A stretch of 64,000 nt of DNA from contig QCLK01000001.1 in NCBI GenBank assembly GCA_003214615.1, positions 278,501 to 342,500 of the forward strand, written 5' to 3'. This DNA comes from Pelagibacteraceae bacterium AG-414-E02. GTDB taxonomy: Bacteria; Pseudomonadota; Alphaproteobacteria; Pelagibacterales; Pelagibacteraceae. Under the pieces are notes generated by a model, which searched no databases, had not been told where the DNA came from, and saw nothing but the letters and a program-made list of their open reading frames with translations. Position numbers and translations under genes: made by a program. Numbering within the stretch: position 1 is the stretch's first letter; each line of letters begins with the position of its first letter. Positions 46,568-55,505 of this stretch are shown here, piece by piece.

Positions 46568-47569
46568 TTATTGAAATAAAACTTTTTCAATTCTCCTTAT
46601 TAGTTTCTCGTGATTATTTAATTGTCCCATATACCCGTGTATGTTGATGTTAGGTAATTTTGAAAGCTGATAGCCATGATAAAAATTTATTGCAGCTGAT
46701 TCAAAATGATTTCGTGATCTAAAATCGTGTTTATATTTATACATATTAAAAAATAATTGCCAGTAGTTCATTTTTTCAGGTGATGAATCTAAATAAAAAT
46801 CCCATCCGTATACATTAATTTTTGAGGCAAAATATGACAAAGCACAAAGTATTGGTAATAAAGAGCCAGAAGGAGCAAAAAAAGGATAGGGGTCAATTAA
46901 TGGAGGTTTATAAATTTTTTCTATTACTGATATACGTTTTCCAAAAAGCTCAGTGAAAGATGATGTGGCGAGATCTTCATGGAAAGGCTTCGCTTTACCA
47001 TTTTGATCCTCATAATGAGTTGAAACAGCTAGTGTATCATGTCCTCTTTTTTTAAGTATTTTAAGTATTTTTGTTCTATTTATTACATACGTTATATTTT
47101 CGTTTTTATAATCTTTGCTTGTTGATGCAGTAGATAAATATTCTTCAAGTTCCATTTCAGTTCCTGTTTCATATGAATAAGGATGGTTATAGAATATTTT
47201 TCCATCATTATCTATTTTTAATGGATTCCAAAAAGCAAGAAGAAATATTGGTCCATTAATCTTTTTTATTGTATTTAAATCAAATTTTCCTCTTCCAATG
47301 ATAGAGATTTCTTTCATCTTTGAAATTTTGCTACTTTTATCCATCAATAGTTCATAGGGTATTATCGATCTTGATTGTTTGGAAAATCTATTTTTTTTAC
47401 TAGGTAAAAACTTTCTTGTTGAAAATTTATATGTTTGTTCTGGCCAAATGTGGAACAAAATCATCATCATCAAAACATCTTTTAATCTTGATAGAATCAT
47501 TAAGCGAATTTTTAACCAAACAAGAAATTTCCAAAGAAAAGGAATTTTTTTTAAATTACTATAAAGCAT
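46568..47569 (-). CDS. Unrecognised protein, GT42/DUF115-like sialyltransferase fold candidate
   Basis: This 333-residue protein has a hydrophobic N-terminal helix region (about 9-45, basic-hydrophobic) and then EISIIGRGKFDLNTIKKING, similar to the nucleotide-binding 'xxGNGPSL' start of DUF115/GT42 proteins. INRTKILKILKKRG, FFAPSGSLLPILCALSYFA and INVYGWDFYLDSSPEKMNYW continue that pattern, since GT42 enzymes have a 'GSSG/ySG' segment and an 'iyxxGidfy' strand. I do not recognise a named family, and a nonulosonate transferase is a fold-level inference. It lies 6 bases after the epimerase. Confidence 0.6.
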   Translation of the reverse strand: MLYSNLKKIPFLWKFLVWLKIRLMILSRLKDVLMMMILFHIWPEQTYKFSTRKFLPSKKNRFSKQSRSIIPYELLMDKSSKISKMKEISIIGRGKFDLNTIKKINGPIFLLAFWNPLKIDNDGKIFYNHPYSYETGTEMELEEYLSTASTSKDYKNENITYVINRTKILKILKKRGHDTLAVSTHYEDQNGKAKPFHEDLATSSFTELFGKRISVIEKIYKPPLIDPYPFFAPSGSLLPILCALSYFASKINVYGWDFYLDSSPEKMNYWQLFFNMYKYKHDFRSRNHFESAAINFYHGYQLSKLPNINIHGYMGQLNNHEKLIRRIEKVLFQ

Positions 47570-47590
47570 CTAACGTTTTTTATGTATTAA

Positions 47591-48517
47591 TTAATTTTTT
47601 CTTAAAATTAAAAAATTACTCTCGAATGATTTTTTGACTAATTTTCTATTAAATGCTTTATTTTCTTTAACGTGATTTAAAAAAAAATTAACACTTTTTT
47701 TAAGAGAGTTTTCATGATCAGTTTTTTCATCTATTTTGACAATTTTTATTTTTTTTGGGATTTTGAAAAATCCTTTGCTATCTAAATTCATAGCGGGACC
47801 ACTAACACTTATTTCATTATCTTGTTGTTCGACTATTCCATTATCAAATAAAAAAAATAATCTTACTGATAACGGGGAGCTGTATGTTGAAGATATATTA
47901 ATAAAAGCTTTATTCTTTAACATTAATTCTACGCTAGAGGTGTCAAAGCTATTACCAACACCTGAGTGATTTATTAATTTTGGTTTCTTTATAACCTCGA
48001 TATCAAAGTGAAAATTAATTAGATCAAGAAAATGTACCGATACCAGCTCATAAACGCCTTTCGGACATTTTTTAAAATCAGATCTCCAATTTTTTTTATA
48101 ATTTCTTTTCAGTGCTAAACCATGTGCGACTATGATATTAGCATAAATCAATTTTCCAAGTTTATATTTATTCTTCTTTTCTAAAATTTCTGAAATTATA
48201 GAAAATCTGTAGTTATAGTTATAATATATTTTATTACTATTTATTTTTTTTAAATTATTTAATTCTTTCAATGAACTTGCGGGTGGTTTTTCACAAAAAA
48301 TATATCTACCTTTTTTAAGTTTTTTTATATACTCACAATGAGTTTTATTTGGGGTAAGGATAAAAATTACATTGCATTTTTTTACTTTTTCAAATTCATA
48401 CAAATTGAAATAATTAGGTCGATTGGGTTTGTACAAGAAAAAATTAATATTTTTTTTTTTTAAAATTTTCTGGATTCTTTTGGATTGAACTCCATCACCT
48501 ATTAACCCAACTCTCAT
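47591..48517 (-). CDS. Gfo/Idh/MocA-family oxidoreductase
   Basis: This 308-residue protein has the NAD-binding start RVGLIGDGVQSKRIQKIL, then NVIFILTPNKTHCEYIKKLKK and the family EKP motif in FCEKPPASSLKEL (about 73-86). YYNYNYRFS follows, comparable to the sugar-binding histidine/tyrosine region. The C-terminal domain is shorter than average. Gfo/Idh/MocA enzymes oxidise or reduce sugar hydroxyls. It overlaps the radical SAM gene by 4 bases (48514-48517), suggesting the two act on one intermediate. Confidence 0.87.
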   Translation of the reverse strand: MRVGLIGDGVQSKRIQKILKKKNINFFLYKPNRPNYFNLYEFEKVKKCNVIFILTPNKTHCEYIKKLKKGRYIFCEKPPASSLKELNNLKKINSNKIYYNYNYRFSIISEILEKKNKYKLGKLIYANIIVAHGLALKRNYKKNWRSDFKKCPKGVYELVSVHFLDLINFHFDIEVIKKPKLINHSGVGNSFDTSSVELMLKNKAFINISSTYSSPLSVRLFFLFDNGIVEQQDNEISVSGPAMNLDSKGFFKIPKKIKIVKIDEKTDHENSLKKSVNFFLNHVKENKAFNRKLVKKSFESNFLILRKN

Positions 48518-49677
48518 TTGTTAAATTCCAAACCACATCTATCACATGGAACTATATTTTTTCTTTTTTCTTCTAAATGGTCATTTCTTAATTTTGATAT
48601 TGTCTTATTGTTCCAAATTTCTTTAATCCCATTGTTTTTAAAATTCCCATAGCTGAGATAGCTTTTGTAATCAAGGTCACAAGGATTTACTTTTCCATCA
48701 AACCATATATACATTCTTTCCCATAAATACACGCAAGGATCATTCGCTTTTGGGGTCTTTTTGTTTTTGTAAGTATTCCATCTTTCCTCAGGAAAGCTTG
48801 CTGTTACATGATCGCTCCTTTTTATCCAAAATTCTTTAAACTTTTCTCGATCTAATTTTTTTTCATTATCAATACCTGAAATTCTAATTTCTATAATTGA
48901 TTTAGAATAATATTTTTTTCTAATATTAAATAAGCGATCAACATTTTCTACTGTTTTTTTAAAATCACTATTCAATCTTAATCTTTCATAATCTTTCTTA
49001 ATATAGTGATCTGCTGATATTATAATTTGTGTAACTTTATTTTTTAGTATAGCGTGGCAAATTTTTTCAGTTAGGTAATTACCGTTAGTATTTATTTTAA
49101 TTTCAAAAATATTTTTTTTACTACTAATATATTCTAACATTTCCGCAAATTGCTTGTGCATAGTAGGTTCTCCTCTGCTAGCTAGTGTTATGGCACAAAT
49201 ACCTAGATCATTTGCTTCATCAATTATTTCTTTAAATAAATCAAATTTCATCACTCCCATATACGGTTTTCTAGTGAAAGACGTATCTGTTTGAAAACAA
49301 AATGGACATCTTAAATTGCAAGCCGATACTGGTTCTATAAGCAAATAAGGTGGATAACCTAAGTTAATTTTGTCCTTACTGCATCTCATGTATTTATATC
49401 TAAAGATCAAATATTTAAATATTTTTATAAAATCATTCTGATTATTAATTATAAATATTTCTTCATGTTTATTTAATAAAAATTTTATTTTTTTATTTTT
49501 TTTTAAGTAATCTAATAGTTCTTGAGCAAAATTATCGTTACTACCCTGCAAATAATTTTCCATCTCGTTTATTTTGTTTAAAAATAATTTTTCTATTTTT
49601 TCCTGGTCTATTTTTTCATCAATAGAGAATTGTGTTATTTTTCCAAAACCTATACCTGGATTCTTATTGTTATTCAT
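48514..49677 (-). CDS. Radical SAM protein with C-terminal SPASM-like region
   Basis: This 387-residue protein has C120-x3-C124-x2-C127 (SACNLRCPFCFQT) and the GEPT motif in LASRGEPTMH. The C-terminal CVYLWERMYIWFDGKVNPCD and VPCDRCGLEF pattern belongs to SPASM auxiliary clusters. A 110-residue N-terminal extension is not recognised. SPASM proteins modify peptides or sugars; in sugar loci, dehydrogenation or epimerisation is known for some. It overlaps the Gfo/Idh/MocA gene by 4 bases and lies 10 bases after the dehydrogenase-family gene. Confidence 0.9.
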   Translation of the reverse strand: MNNNKNPGIGFGKITQFSIDEKIDQEKIEKLFLNKINEMENYLQGSNDNFAQELLDYLKKNKKIKFLLNKHEEIFIINNQNDFIKIFKYLIFRYKYMRCSKDKINLGYPPYLLIEPVSACNLRCPFCFQTDTSFTRKPYMGVMKFDLFKEIIDEANDLGICAITLASRGEPTMHKQFAEMLEYISSKKNIFEIKINTNGNYLTEKICHAILKNKVTQIIISADHYIKKDYERLRLNSDFKKTVENVDRLFNIRKKYYSKSIIEIRISGIDNEKKLDREKFKEFWIKRSDHVTASFPEERWNTYKNKKTPKANDPCVYLWERMYIWFDGKVNPCDLDYKSYLSYGNFKNNGIKEIWNNKTISKLRNDHLEEKRKNIVPCDRCGLEFNK

Positions 49678-49687
49678 AACCTTTTTA

Positions 49688-50899
49688 TTATTTTTTTAAA
49701 ATTTTCCTAATAATTATTATTAAATCTTTTTTGCTTAAGATAACTGGATTAGTTGATCTTTTTGATATTACTATGTTATTTGAACTATTTTTATTTAGCG
49801 TTTTAGTTATAAATGCTAATATTTTTTTATCATGATTTTCTGGAATATTTCTATTTTTTAAGGTTAATTTATTATTTTGTAAAATTTTTAATAAACTATC
49901 TATCACAAATTTACTTTTTTCTTTTTTGGATAAAATTTTTTTTTTAGGTTTTTTTTCTATTAAATCAAAAAGTTTAGAATATTCGTGATATCCCTTTTCA
50001 TGATTCCTTTTGAAAAAACAGATTCCGGAAATAGCATATCCTAATCCCTGTGGTATTTTGTAATTTGTAGAAAGATAATATGCAATTGGTCCTGCTGGAC
50101 CCTGTGAAGAATTTAGTAAAGCTGCTATTGAAAAATATGCTCCCCATTGCATGCTTGACCAACTCTCAAGATTGTTTCTTTTCTTTAAAACTTTTGGCAA
50201 ATTATTAAATAGTAATTTAAAAGAATTTTCAGAAAATATTTTAGAAATTTTATTGGACTTTTTATTAAACATGGTATCAATTGATCTTATAAGTGCGCCC
50301 AAACTTGAGTTTAAAATAACATTTTTTGGTGAATTAGCAGGAACTTTTGGATCTAAAATAGAAAGCACTGGATAATTATTTTTGGTGTTAATTCCTAGCT
50401 TTTTTTTAGATTCTGAATCAATAAAAACTGCATTATACGCAAGCTCAGTTCCGGTACCTGTGGTAGAAGGAATAGCAATAACAGGAATTGAAGGTTTCAA
50501 GTTTTTGGGAAAGCCTCTGTATTTCAAACCACTTCCAGAATTTTTGAGTAAGGTAGCTACACCCTTAGCAAAATCTATTGCACTACCGCCCCCGATGGCA
50601 ACGAAACAATCAAATTTATGATACCCTTTTTTTTTAAATTCATTTGTTACAATATCCAAGTGCTGGTAGGTAGGTTCTTCAGTTCCGCTAAAATAATATA
50701 TTTTCTTTAAAATTTTTTTCTTTTTAAATTGTTTTAAAAAAAATTTAATATAATTTGAATTTTCATATAATTTCTTATCTAAAATTAATCCTACTTTTTT
50801 ATAATCTTTTTCATACAAAAATTGATAAACATCATTAATTGAATTTACTCCCGAAACAACATTCGTTACCAATTCAAAGTTAAAATTGTTGTTAATCAT
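49688..50899 (-). CDS. Iron-containing alcohol dehydrogenase-family protein lacking metal ligands
   Basis: This 403-residue protein has the family NAD loop AIGGGSAIDFAKG (101-113), PSTTGTGTE (144-152), DPKVPANSPKNVILNSS and a later KIPQGLGYAIS. In family members such as FucO the metal is held by an aspartate and three histidines in DALTHAIE, VHxxAH and PHG. The same segments here read LGALIRSID, GPIAYYL and IPQG, so all four positions seem replaced. Cofactor binding looks intact but metal-dependent chemistry is doubtful. Sugar-aminotransferase and CMP-transferase genes lie just upstream in the transcript. Confidence 0.83.
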   Translation of the reverse strand: MINNNFNFELVTNVVSGVNSINDVYQFLYEKDYKKVGLILDKKLYENSNYIKFFLKQFKKKKILKKIYYFSGTEEPTYQHLDIVTNEFKKKGYHKFDCFVAIGGGSAIDFAKGVATLLKNSGSGLKYRGFPKNLKPSIPVIAIPSTTGTGTELAYNAVFIDSESKKKLGINTKNNYPVLSILDPKVPANSPKNVILNSSLGALIRSIDTMFNKKSNKISKIFSENSFKLLFNNLPKVLKKRNNLESWSSMQWGAYFSIAALLNSSQGPAGPIAYYLSTNYKIPQGLGYAISGICFFKRNHEKGYHEYSKLFDLIEKKPKKKILSKKEKSKFVIDSLLKILQNNKLTLKNRNIPENHDKKILAFITKTLNKNSSNNIVISKRSTNPVILSKKDLIIIIRKILKK

Positions 50900-50913
50900 T
50901 TAAATTATTTTAA

Positions 50914-52095
50914 TTAACGGTATTTTTGTAAATATATTAATACTTTTTTTACAGAAGAAATCATGTAGTCAAACTGCTTATTTGTCATCCAAATATGGAA
51001 TGGAAATGAAATCATATTATTATAAAACTTTTCGGTATTAGGACATTGGTGTCTGCCGAGTCTCATCTTTTTGAACAATGAATATTTGTAAAGAGGATAA
51101 AATTGTATTGCACATTTGACTGAATATTCTTTATGTAATTTCCCTATTAAATTATTCCTGTTAATTTTTTTGCTTGGCTTATAGTATGCGCTTAATAAAT
51201 GATATACATGACTTCGCTTTTCAAATGACGAATTAAAAACTAATTCTTTAAAATTTTTTAAACTCTTAACAAATTTTTTCGCTCTTTTTATTCTTAATTG
51301 ATTAAATTTATCTATTTTTTTCATCATAAGAATTCCAGCTCCACATTGAATCTCACTTAAAGTTAACTTGTATGGCCATTTGTTCTGTAAATCTAAATCC
51401 ACATTTACCATTGCGGGTAACCAATAATTTTTTCTTTTAGAGCTGTATTGGCTATGACCATTGTGTCGAAGTCCAGGTACTTTAAGTGCTAATCTTTTAT
51501 CTTTTACATAAAGCATTCCGCCCTCACCTAGGGTAGTTATGTTTTTTACTGCGTGAAATGAGTAACACGAAAAATCTGCTAAAGTTCCTGTTTTTCTATT
51601 TTTTATTTCTGCCCCCAATGATTGAGCACAATCTTCAATAATTTTTATTTTTCTTTTTTTACAAAAGCCAATAATCTTTCTAAAATCGCAAGCATATCCA
51701 TAAAGATGAACAATTACGATAGCTTTAGTTTTTGATGTAATTTTTTTTTTAATATCCTCTAAATCAACTACCCGAGTATTAAAATTTATATCAGCCCAAA
51801 TAATTTTTGCACCTTGCCTAGCAAATGGTATAGCTGAGGCGCAATAAGTATGTGCAGGAATTATTACTTCATCATTTTTTTTTAAATTTAAAAGCGAAGA
51901 TATTATTTCCAATGCTCCAGCAGCTGAACTAATTGCAAATACATTTTTTTTCTTTATGTATTTTCCAAATACATCTTCAAACTTTTTTAAATATTTTCCT
52001 TGGCTTAAAGGATCAGCAGTCTTTATTATATTAACTAGGTAGTTAATTTCTTTTCTACTGTAATTATGTGCGCGTCCGCTCCAATTTATTTTCAT
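50914..52095 (-). CDS. DegT/DnrJ/EryC1/StrS-family aminotransferase
   Basis: This 393-residue PLP enzyme has AHTYCASAIPFARQGAK, EDCAQSLGAE (D155), the PLP-lysine K184 in SFHAVKNITTLGEGG, GLRHNGHSQ and MVNVDLD. Such enzymes aminate keto sugars. It starts 4 bases inside the CMP-sugar synthetase gene and precedes the dehydrogenase-like gene by 15 bases. Together with the adjacent NeuB-like and NeuA-like genes it would fit a second nonulosonate or a 4-amino sugar. The substrate is not deducible by eye. Confidence 0.9.
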   Translation of the reverse strand: MKINWSGRAHNYSRKEINYLVNIIKTADPLSQGKYLKKFEDVFGKYIKKKNVFAISSAAGALEIISSLLNLKKNDEVIIPAHTYCASAIPFARQGAKIIWADINFNTRVVDLEDIKKKITSKTKAIVIVHLYGYACDFRKIIGFCKKRKIKIIEDCAQSLGAEIKNRKTGTLADFSCYSFHAVKNITTLGEGGMLYVKDKRLALKVPGLRHNGHSQYSSKRKNYWLPAMVNVDLDLQNKWPYKLTLSEIQCGAGILMMKKIDKFNQLRIKRAKKFVKSLKNFKELVFNSSFEKRSHVYHLLSAYYKPSKKINRNNLIGKLHKEYSVKCAIQFYPLYKYSLFKKMRLGRHQCPNTEKFYNNMISFPFHIWMTNKQFDYMISSVKKVLIYLQKYR

Positions 52096-52778
52096 TTATT
52101 TTTTATTAATGATTCTACTATTTTTACTTCTTCTAAATCGTTTACATCTATAGATCTAATTTTTGGCATTAAAAGAAGACCATGATTTTTTTTTTCATTC
52201 ATTTTTTTTTTCACAACTAAGTCTCTGTGAGCTATGTATATAGCTCCATTAATAAAATAGGATCTAAAGTCGAAATCTTGTCGTCTGTAATACAATTTTG
52301 CTTTGCTTAATGTATGTTCCCATATTTTATTTTTACTTATTTTTATACTTTCGTATGGATGTTCAAGTGATTCGTTAATGCTGAACAAGCTTTTGAATTT
52401 TCCTTTTTTTATTATTTGAACAGCAGAATTTATATCCTTGTAACTTCTCAAAGGAGATGTTGGCTGTAAAACTACCAAGTAATCGTAATATATTTTTTTT
52501 CTAATTAGCCAATTGTGAAAATGATTTATAGTATCTGTAAGAGATGTATTGCTTCTTGATAAATTTTTAGGCCTATCATAATCAACGCTAATACCAAATT
52601 TTTTTGCTAATTTTTTAATATTTGAATCATCACTTAATAAATATTTTTCCTTAAGAAAAGATTTATTTAACTGCTCAAAGGTATATTGAATTAAAGGTTT
52701 TTTATTTAATTGATGAAGGTTTTTGTTTTTAATTGATTTAGAACCTGCTCTCGCTGGAATGACAGCAATAAATTTCAT
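52092..52778 (-). CDS. CMP-sugar synthetase, NeuA-like
   Basis: This 228-residue protein has FIAVIPARAGSKSIKNKNL (3-21), LLSDDSNIKKLAKKFG, VVLQPTSPLRSYKDI and the ending SIDVNDLEEVKIVESLI. This is the acylneuraminate cytidylyltransferase pattern; PTSPLR is closer to NeuA/LegF than to PseF. It activates a nonulosonic acid as the CMP sugar. It overlaps the aminotransferase gene by 4 bases and follows the NeuB-like gene by 35 bases. Confidence 0.9.
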   Translation of the reverse strand: MKFIAVIPARAGSKSIKNKNLHQLNKKPLIQYTFEQLNKSFLKEKYLLSDDSNIKKLAKKFGISVDYDRPKNLSRSNTSLTDTINHFHNWLIRKKIYYDYLVVLQPTSPLRSYKDINSAVQIIKKGKFKSLFSINESLEHPYESIKISKNKIWEHTLSKAKLYYRRQDFDFRSYFINGAIYIAHRDLVVKKKMNEKKNHGLLLMPKIRSIDVNDLEEVKIVESLIKNK

Positions 52779-52813
52779 TTTTTATTTAGTTTGTTAAAAA
52801 AAATTGAAGTATA

Positions 52814-53671
52814 TTAATTTTCCCAATATTTAAATTTTGGGATTAACTTTTTTTCTTCTTTACTTATAGTTTTTTTTCCATTTCCATACATCGTGGGGAA
52901 TTTGGACAACAAATCTGCAAGTTGGGCAATGCCTTGTTCAGAAAGTGAAGCTGCCTGATCTGTTCCATACATGGATCTATCTAAAGTTATGTGTCTTTCA
53001 ATATAATCTGCACCTAAAAACCAAGCTGCAATTGATGGCGAAACTGTGCTCTCATGACCGCTATAACCAATTTTACATTTAAATTTATTTCTCAGTACCG
53101 GAATTAAATTTAAATTTAAATCTTTTTCTTGGCATGGATAGTTAGACACGCAATGCATCAAAATAAAATTACATTTTTGCTTTCTAAATATTTTAACAGC
53201 ATAGTTTATATCTTTCATATTACTCATTCCTGTTGAAATGAATGTTAATTTTTTTTCTTTTGCGATAAGTTTTATAAGCGGCCTATTTGTAAGCATTGCC
53301 GATGCTATCTTATTGTATTTTGTATTAAATTTTTTTAAAAATTTAAAACTTTTTGTATCCCAAGCTGAACAGAACCAATCTATTTTAGTTTTTTTGCAAT
53401 AACTGTCTATCGCTCTAAATTCTTTTTCTCCAAACTCTATTTTTTTCTTATATTCCAAATAGGTCATCTCTCCCCATGGAGTGTTTCTTATTTTATCTTT
53501 TTGATCTTCAGGGATACATATATCAAGATCTCTTTTTTGAAATTTCACTGCATTAAAATTATATTTTTTTGCAAGATCTATAAGCTGTTTCGCCAATTTA
53601 AGTGAACCGTTATGGTTAATTCCAATTTCTGCAATTAGAAAAGGTTTTTTTCTTTTAATAATTTTATCCAT
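52814..53671 (-). CDS. NeuB-family nonulosonic acid synthase lacking the SAF domain
   Basis: This 285-residue protein has the NeuB core: FLIAEIGINHNGSLKLAKQL, VKFQKRD, STGMSNMKDIN, LMHCVSNYPCQEKDLN and IGYSGHESTVSPSIAAWFLGAD, where the last part is usually IGYSDHT. ERHITLDRSMYGTDQAAS carries further active-site residues. It ends at about residue 285 with KFKYWEN, so the C-terminal antifreeze-like SAF domain of 55-60 residues found in the other two NeuB proteins is absent. Stand-alone catalytic domains do occur in some nonulosonate and N-acetylneuraminate-like families. It pairs with the CMP-sugar synthetase downstream. Confidence 0.88.
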   Translation of the reverse strand: MDKIIKRKKPFLIAEIGINHNGSLKLAKQLIDLAKKYNFNAVKFQKRDLDICIPEDQKDKIRNTPWGEMTYLEYKKKIEFGEKEFRAIDSYCKKTKIDWFCSAWDTKSFKFLKKFNTKYNKIASAMLTNRPLIKLIAKEKKLTFISTGMSNMKDINYAVKIFRKQKCNFILMHCVSNYPCQEKDLNLNLIPVLRNKFKCKIGYSGHESTVSPSIAAWFLGADYIERHITLDRSMYGTDQAASLSEQGIAQLADLLSKFPTMYGNGKKTISKEEKKLIPKFKYWEN

Positions 53672-53732
53672 ACAAAAATTATAGTTTTTAAATATTAGTA
53701 ATAAAAAAGTTAATGAATTGATTCCAGCTTTT

Positions 53733-55418
53733 TTAATGCCAGTTTGTGTATAAAGATGAAGTTGCTTTGGGATTAACAGGTTTTTTCTTTTCTGCTTTTC
53801 TTGTTTCCGCAGTAATTGCTTTTCTCTTTAAGTAAGTATCATAACTTTTTAGTGACTTATTGCCGTTTGTACCATTGCTTGTTTCTTGTGAAAACCTAGC
53901 TGCATCCGCATCCCTACTTAATGAGTTTTCCCAATTAACAAGTTTTTCTTTGCCATTCTTTTTATTTGATGTTCTAAAAGAATCTTCTGTTGATATTGAC
54001 GCGTCCGTTTTACCACCGTGGTGTCGAAAGCCTCTAAATGAAGAATCTAATGTATCATAAAGATGATCTATCATTTTTAATGTGCTATTTCTTTGCTTAT
54101 CATAATAATTTTTCATTAATGTTCTATTAGCCCATTTTAAAGATTCATAAAATTCTTTATCTGATAATTCTGTAAAGTTACAGCAAAGCAAATCTGAGTT
54201 TAGATGTTTTCTTTCATAAAAATCTTCGGCTGGATTGTTTTTATCTAAAAGTCCAGACTCTATTGCATCATAATAAAGAGGCGAGCCAGGATAAGGAGTT
54301 ACAGGTCTAATAGTTCTTTTTTCAGCAAAGTCATCGTATTTTAATAAAAAATCTACACTTTTCTTCAAAGTTTCTTTGTTATCACCTCTGTTACCAAAAA
54401 TGAAATTTAAACCTGGGCTTATACCAACATCTAGAGTTTGTTCTATTCCAGAAACTATTTTCTCTGGTCTTAAACCTTTTTTCATATTATTTAGAACTTT
54501 TTGATCCATTGATTCAATTCCATAAACAATATAAACACACCCAGAATCTTTCATTAGCTGAAGCAATTCTGCACTAGTATAATTTAACCTACCCATACAG
54601 TCCCACGTGATAGGTAAATTTCGTTTAAGCATTTCTCGACAGACCTCCTCTGTATGTTCTACAGAAGACATTAATAGGTCGTCCATAAATGTAAATCGCG
54701 TGATTCCATAATCCTTATGCAATTTTTCTACTTCATCTAAAAGTTCTTTTGGATCTCTTTTTCTATAACCAGGATCCATACGATAGCAGAATGTACATTT
54801 AAAAGTGCAACCTCTTGCCGACATCATAGGAAAACAAAAATCTGTAAGGGAAGCTTTTGGCATTCTTACTAATCTGTAAGTTTCCATTGGAAACATTTCG
54901 TACGGTGTCATTGGAAGCTCATCTAAATTTTCAACTAAAGGTGCCCGAGGTGTTTGTTTAAATTTTCCATTATCAAACCAAGCCACACCAGGGACTTTGT
55001 CTAGTGATGTTTTGTTTTCAAATGCATCCATAAGTTTTGAAATCGTGACCTCGCCCTCTCCTAAACAAACTACATCACATCCTGATTTTTTAAGAAAAAA
55101 TTCTGGTTCAGGAGTTGGCCCGTAACCACCCATTACATAAAATGGTCTTTGTTTAGATCTATTTATAGCTTTTGATAAATTTTTCATCTTTTGATATTGG
55201 TAGTAACCTCCTATTAAACTTAAGAAAACTACATCAAATTTATTTTTATCAAGATATTCTGTTAAATATTCATCAGGGTAGTGATGTATATCCTGATGCC
55301 AAATCGATACATCGTGTCCTTGTTTTTTAAGTATAGCGGTCAAAGCTCCTACTCCCATAGGAAATATTTGATCATATGCACCGTTGTCGTAAACAACGAA
55401 AAGTACTCTAGAAGCCAT
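53733..55418 (-). CDS. Cobalamin-binding-type radical SAM protein
   Basis: This 561-residue protein has a B12-binding-like domain with VLFVVYDNGAY, IWHQDIHHYPDEYL, DVVFLSLIGGYY, VMGGYGPTPEPEFFL and VVCLGEGEV. The radical SAM core carries C204-x3-C208-x2-C211 (SARGCTFKCTFCYRMDPGYR) and YGIESMDQKVLNNM. The last 90 residues are low-complexity and charged, starting near HHGGKTDASISTED, and are probably disordered. The domain order is the usual one. It lies 87 bases downstream of the SPASM radical SAM gene. Confidence 0.9.
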   Translation of the reverse strand: MASRVLFVVYDNGAYDQIFPMGVGALTAILKKQGHDVSIWHQDIHHYPDEYLTEYLDKNKFDVVFLSLIGGYYQYQKMKNLSKAINRSKQRPFYVMGGYGPTPEPEFFLKKSGCDVVCLGEGEVTISKLMDAFENKTSLDKVPGVAWFDNGKFKQTPRAPLVENLDELPMTPYEMFPMETYRLVRMPKASLTDFCFPMMSARGCTFKCTFCYRMDPGYRKRDPKELLDEVEKLHKDYGITRFTFMDDLLMSSVEHTEEVCREMLKRNLPITWDCMGRLNYTSAELLQLMKDSGCVYIVYGIESMDQKVLNNMKKGLRPEKIVSGIEQTLDVGISPGLNFIFGNRGDNKETLKKSVDFLLKYDDFAEKRTIRPVTPYPGSPLYYDAIESGLLDKNNPAEDFYERKHLNSDLLCCNFTELSDKEFYESLKWANRTLMKNYYDKQRNSTLKMIDHLYDTLDSSFRGFRHHGGKTDASISTEDSFRTSNKKNGKEKLVNWENSLSRDADAARFSQETSNGTNGNKSLKSYDTYLKRKAITAETRKAEKKKPVNPKATSSLYTNWH

Positions 55419-55505
55419 GAGTGAAATTGTAGTTTATTAATAAGTAGGACACAAGTTCTTCAATAAAATTATTTTCTTTAGAATTTTGTTGATATTTTAT
55501 CATTT

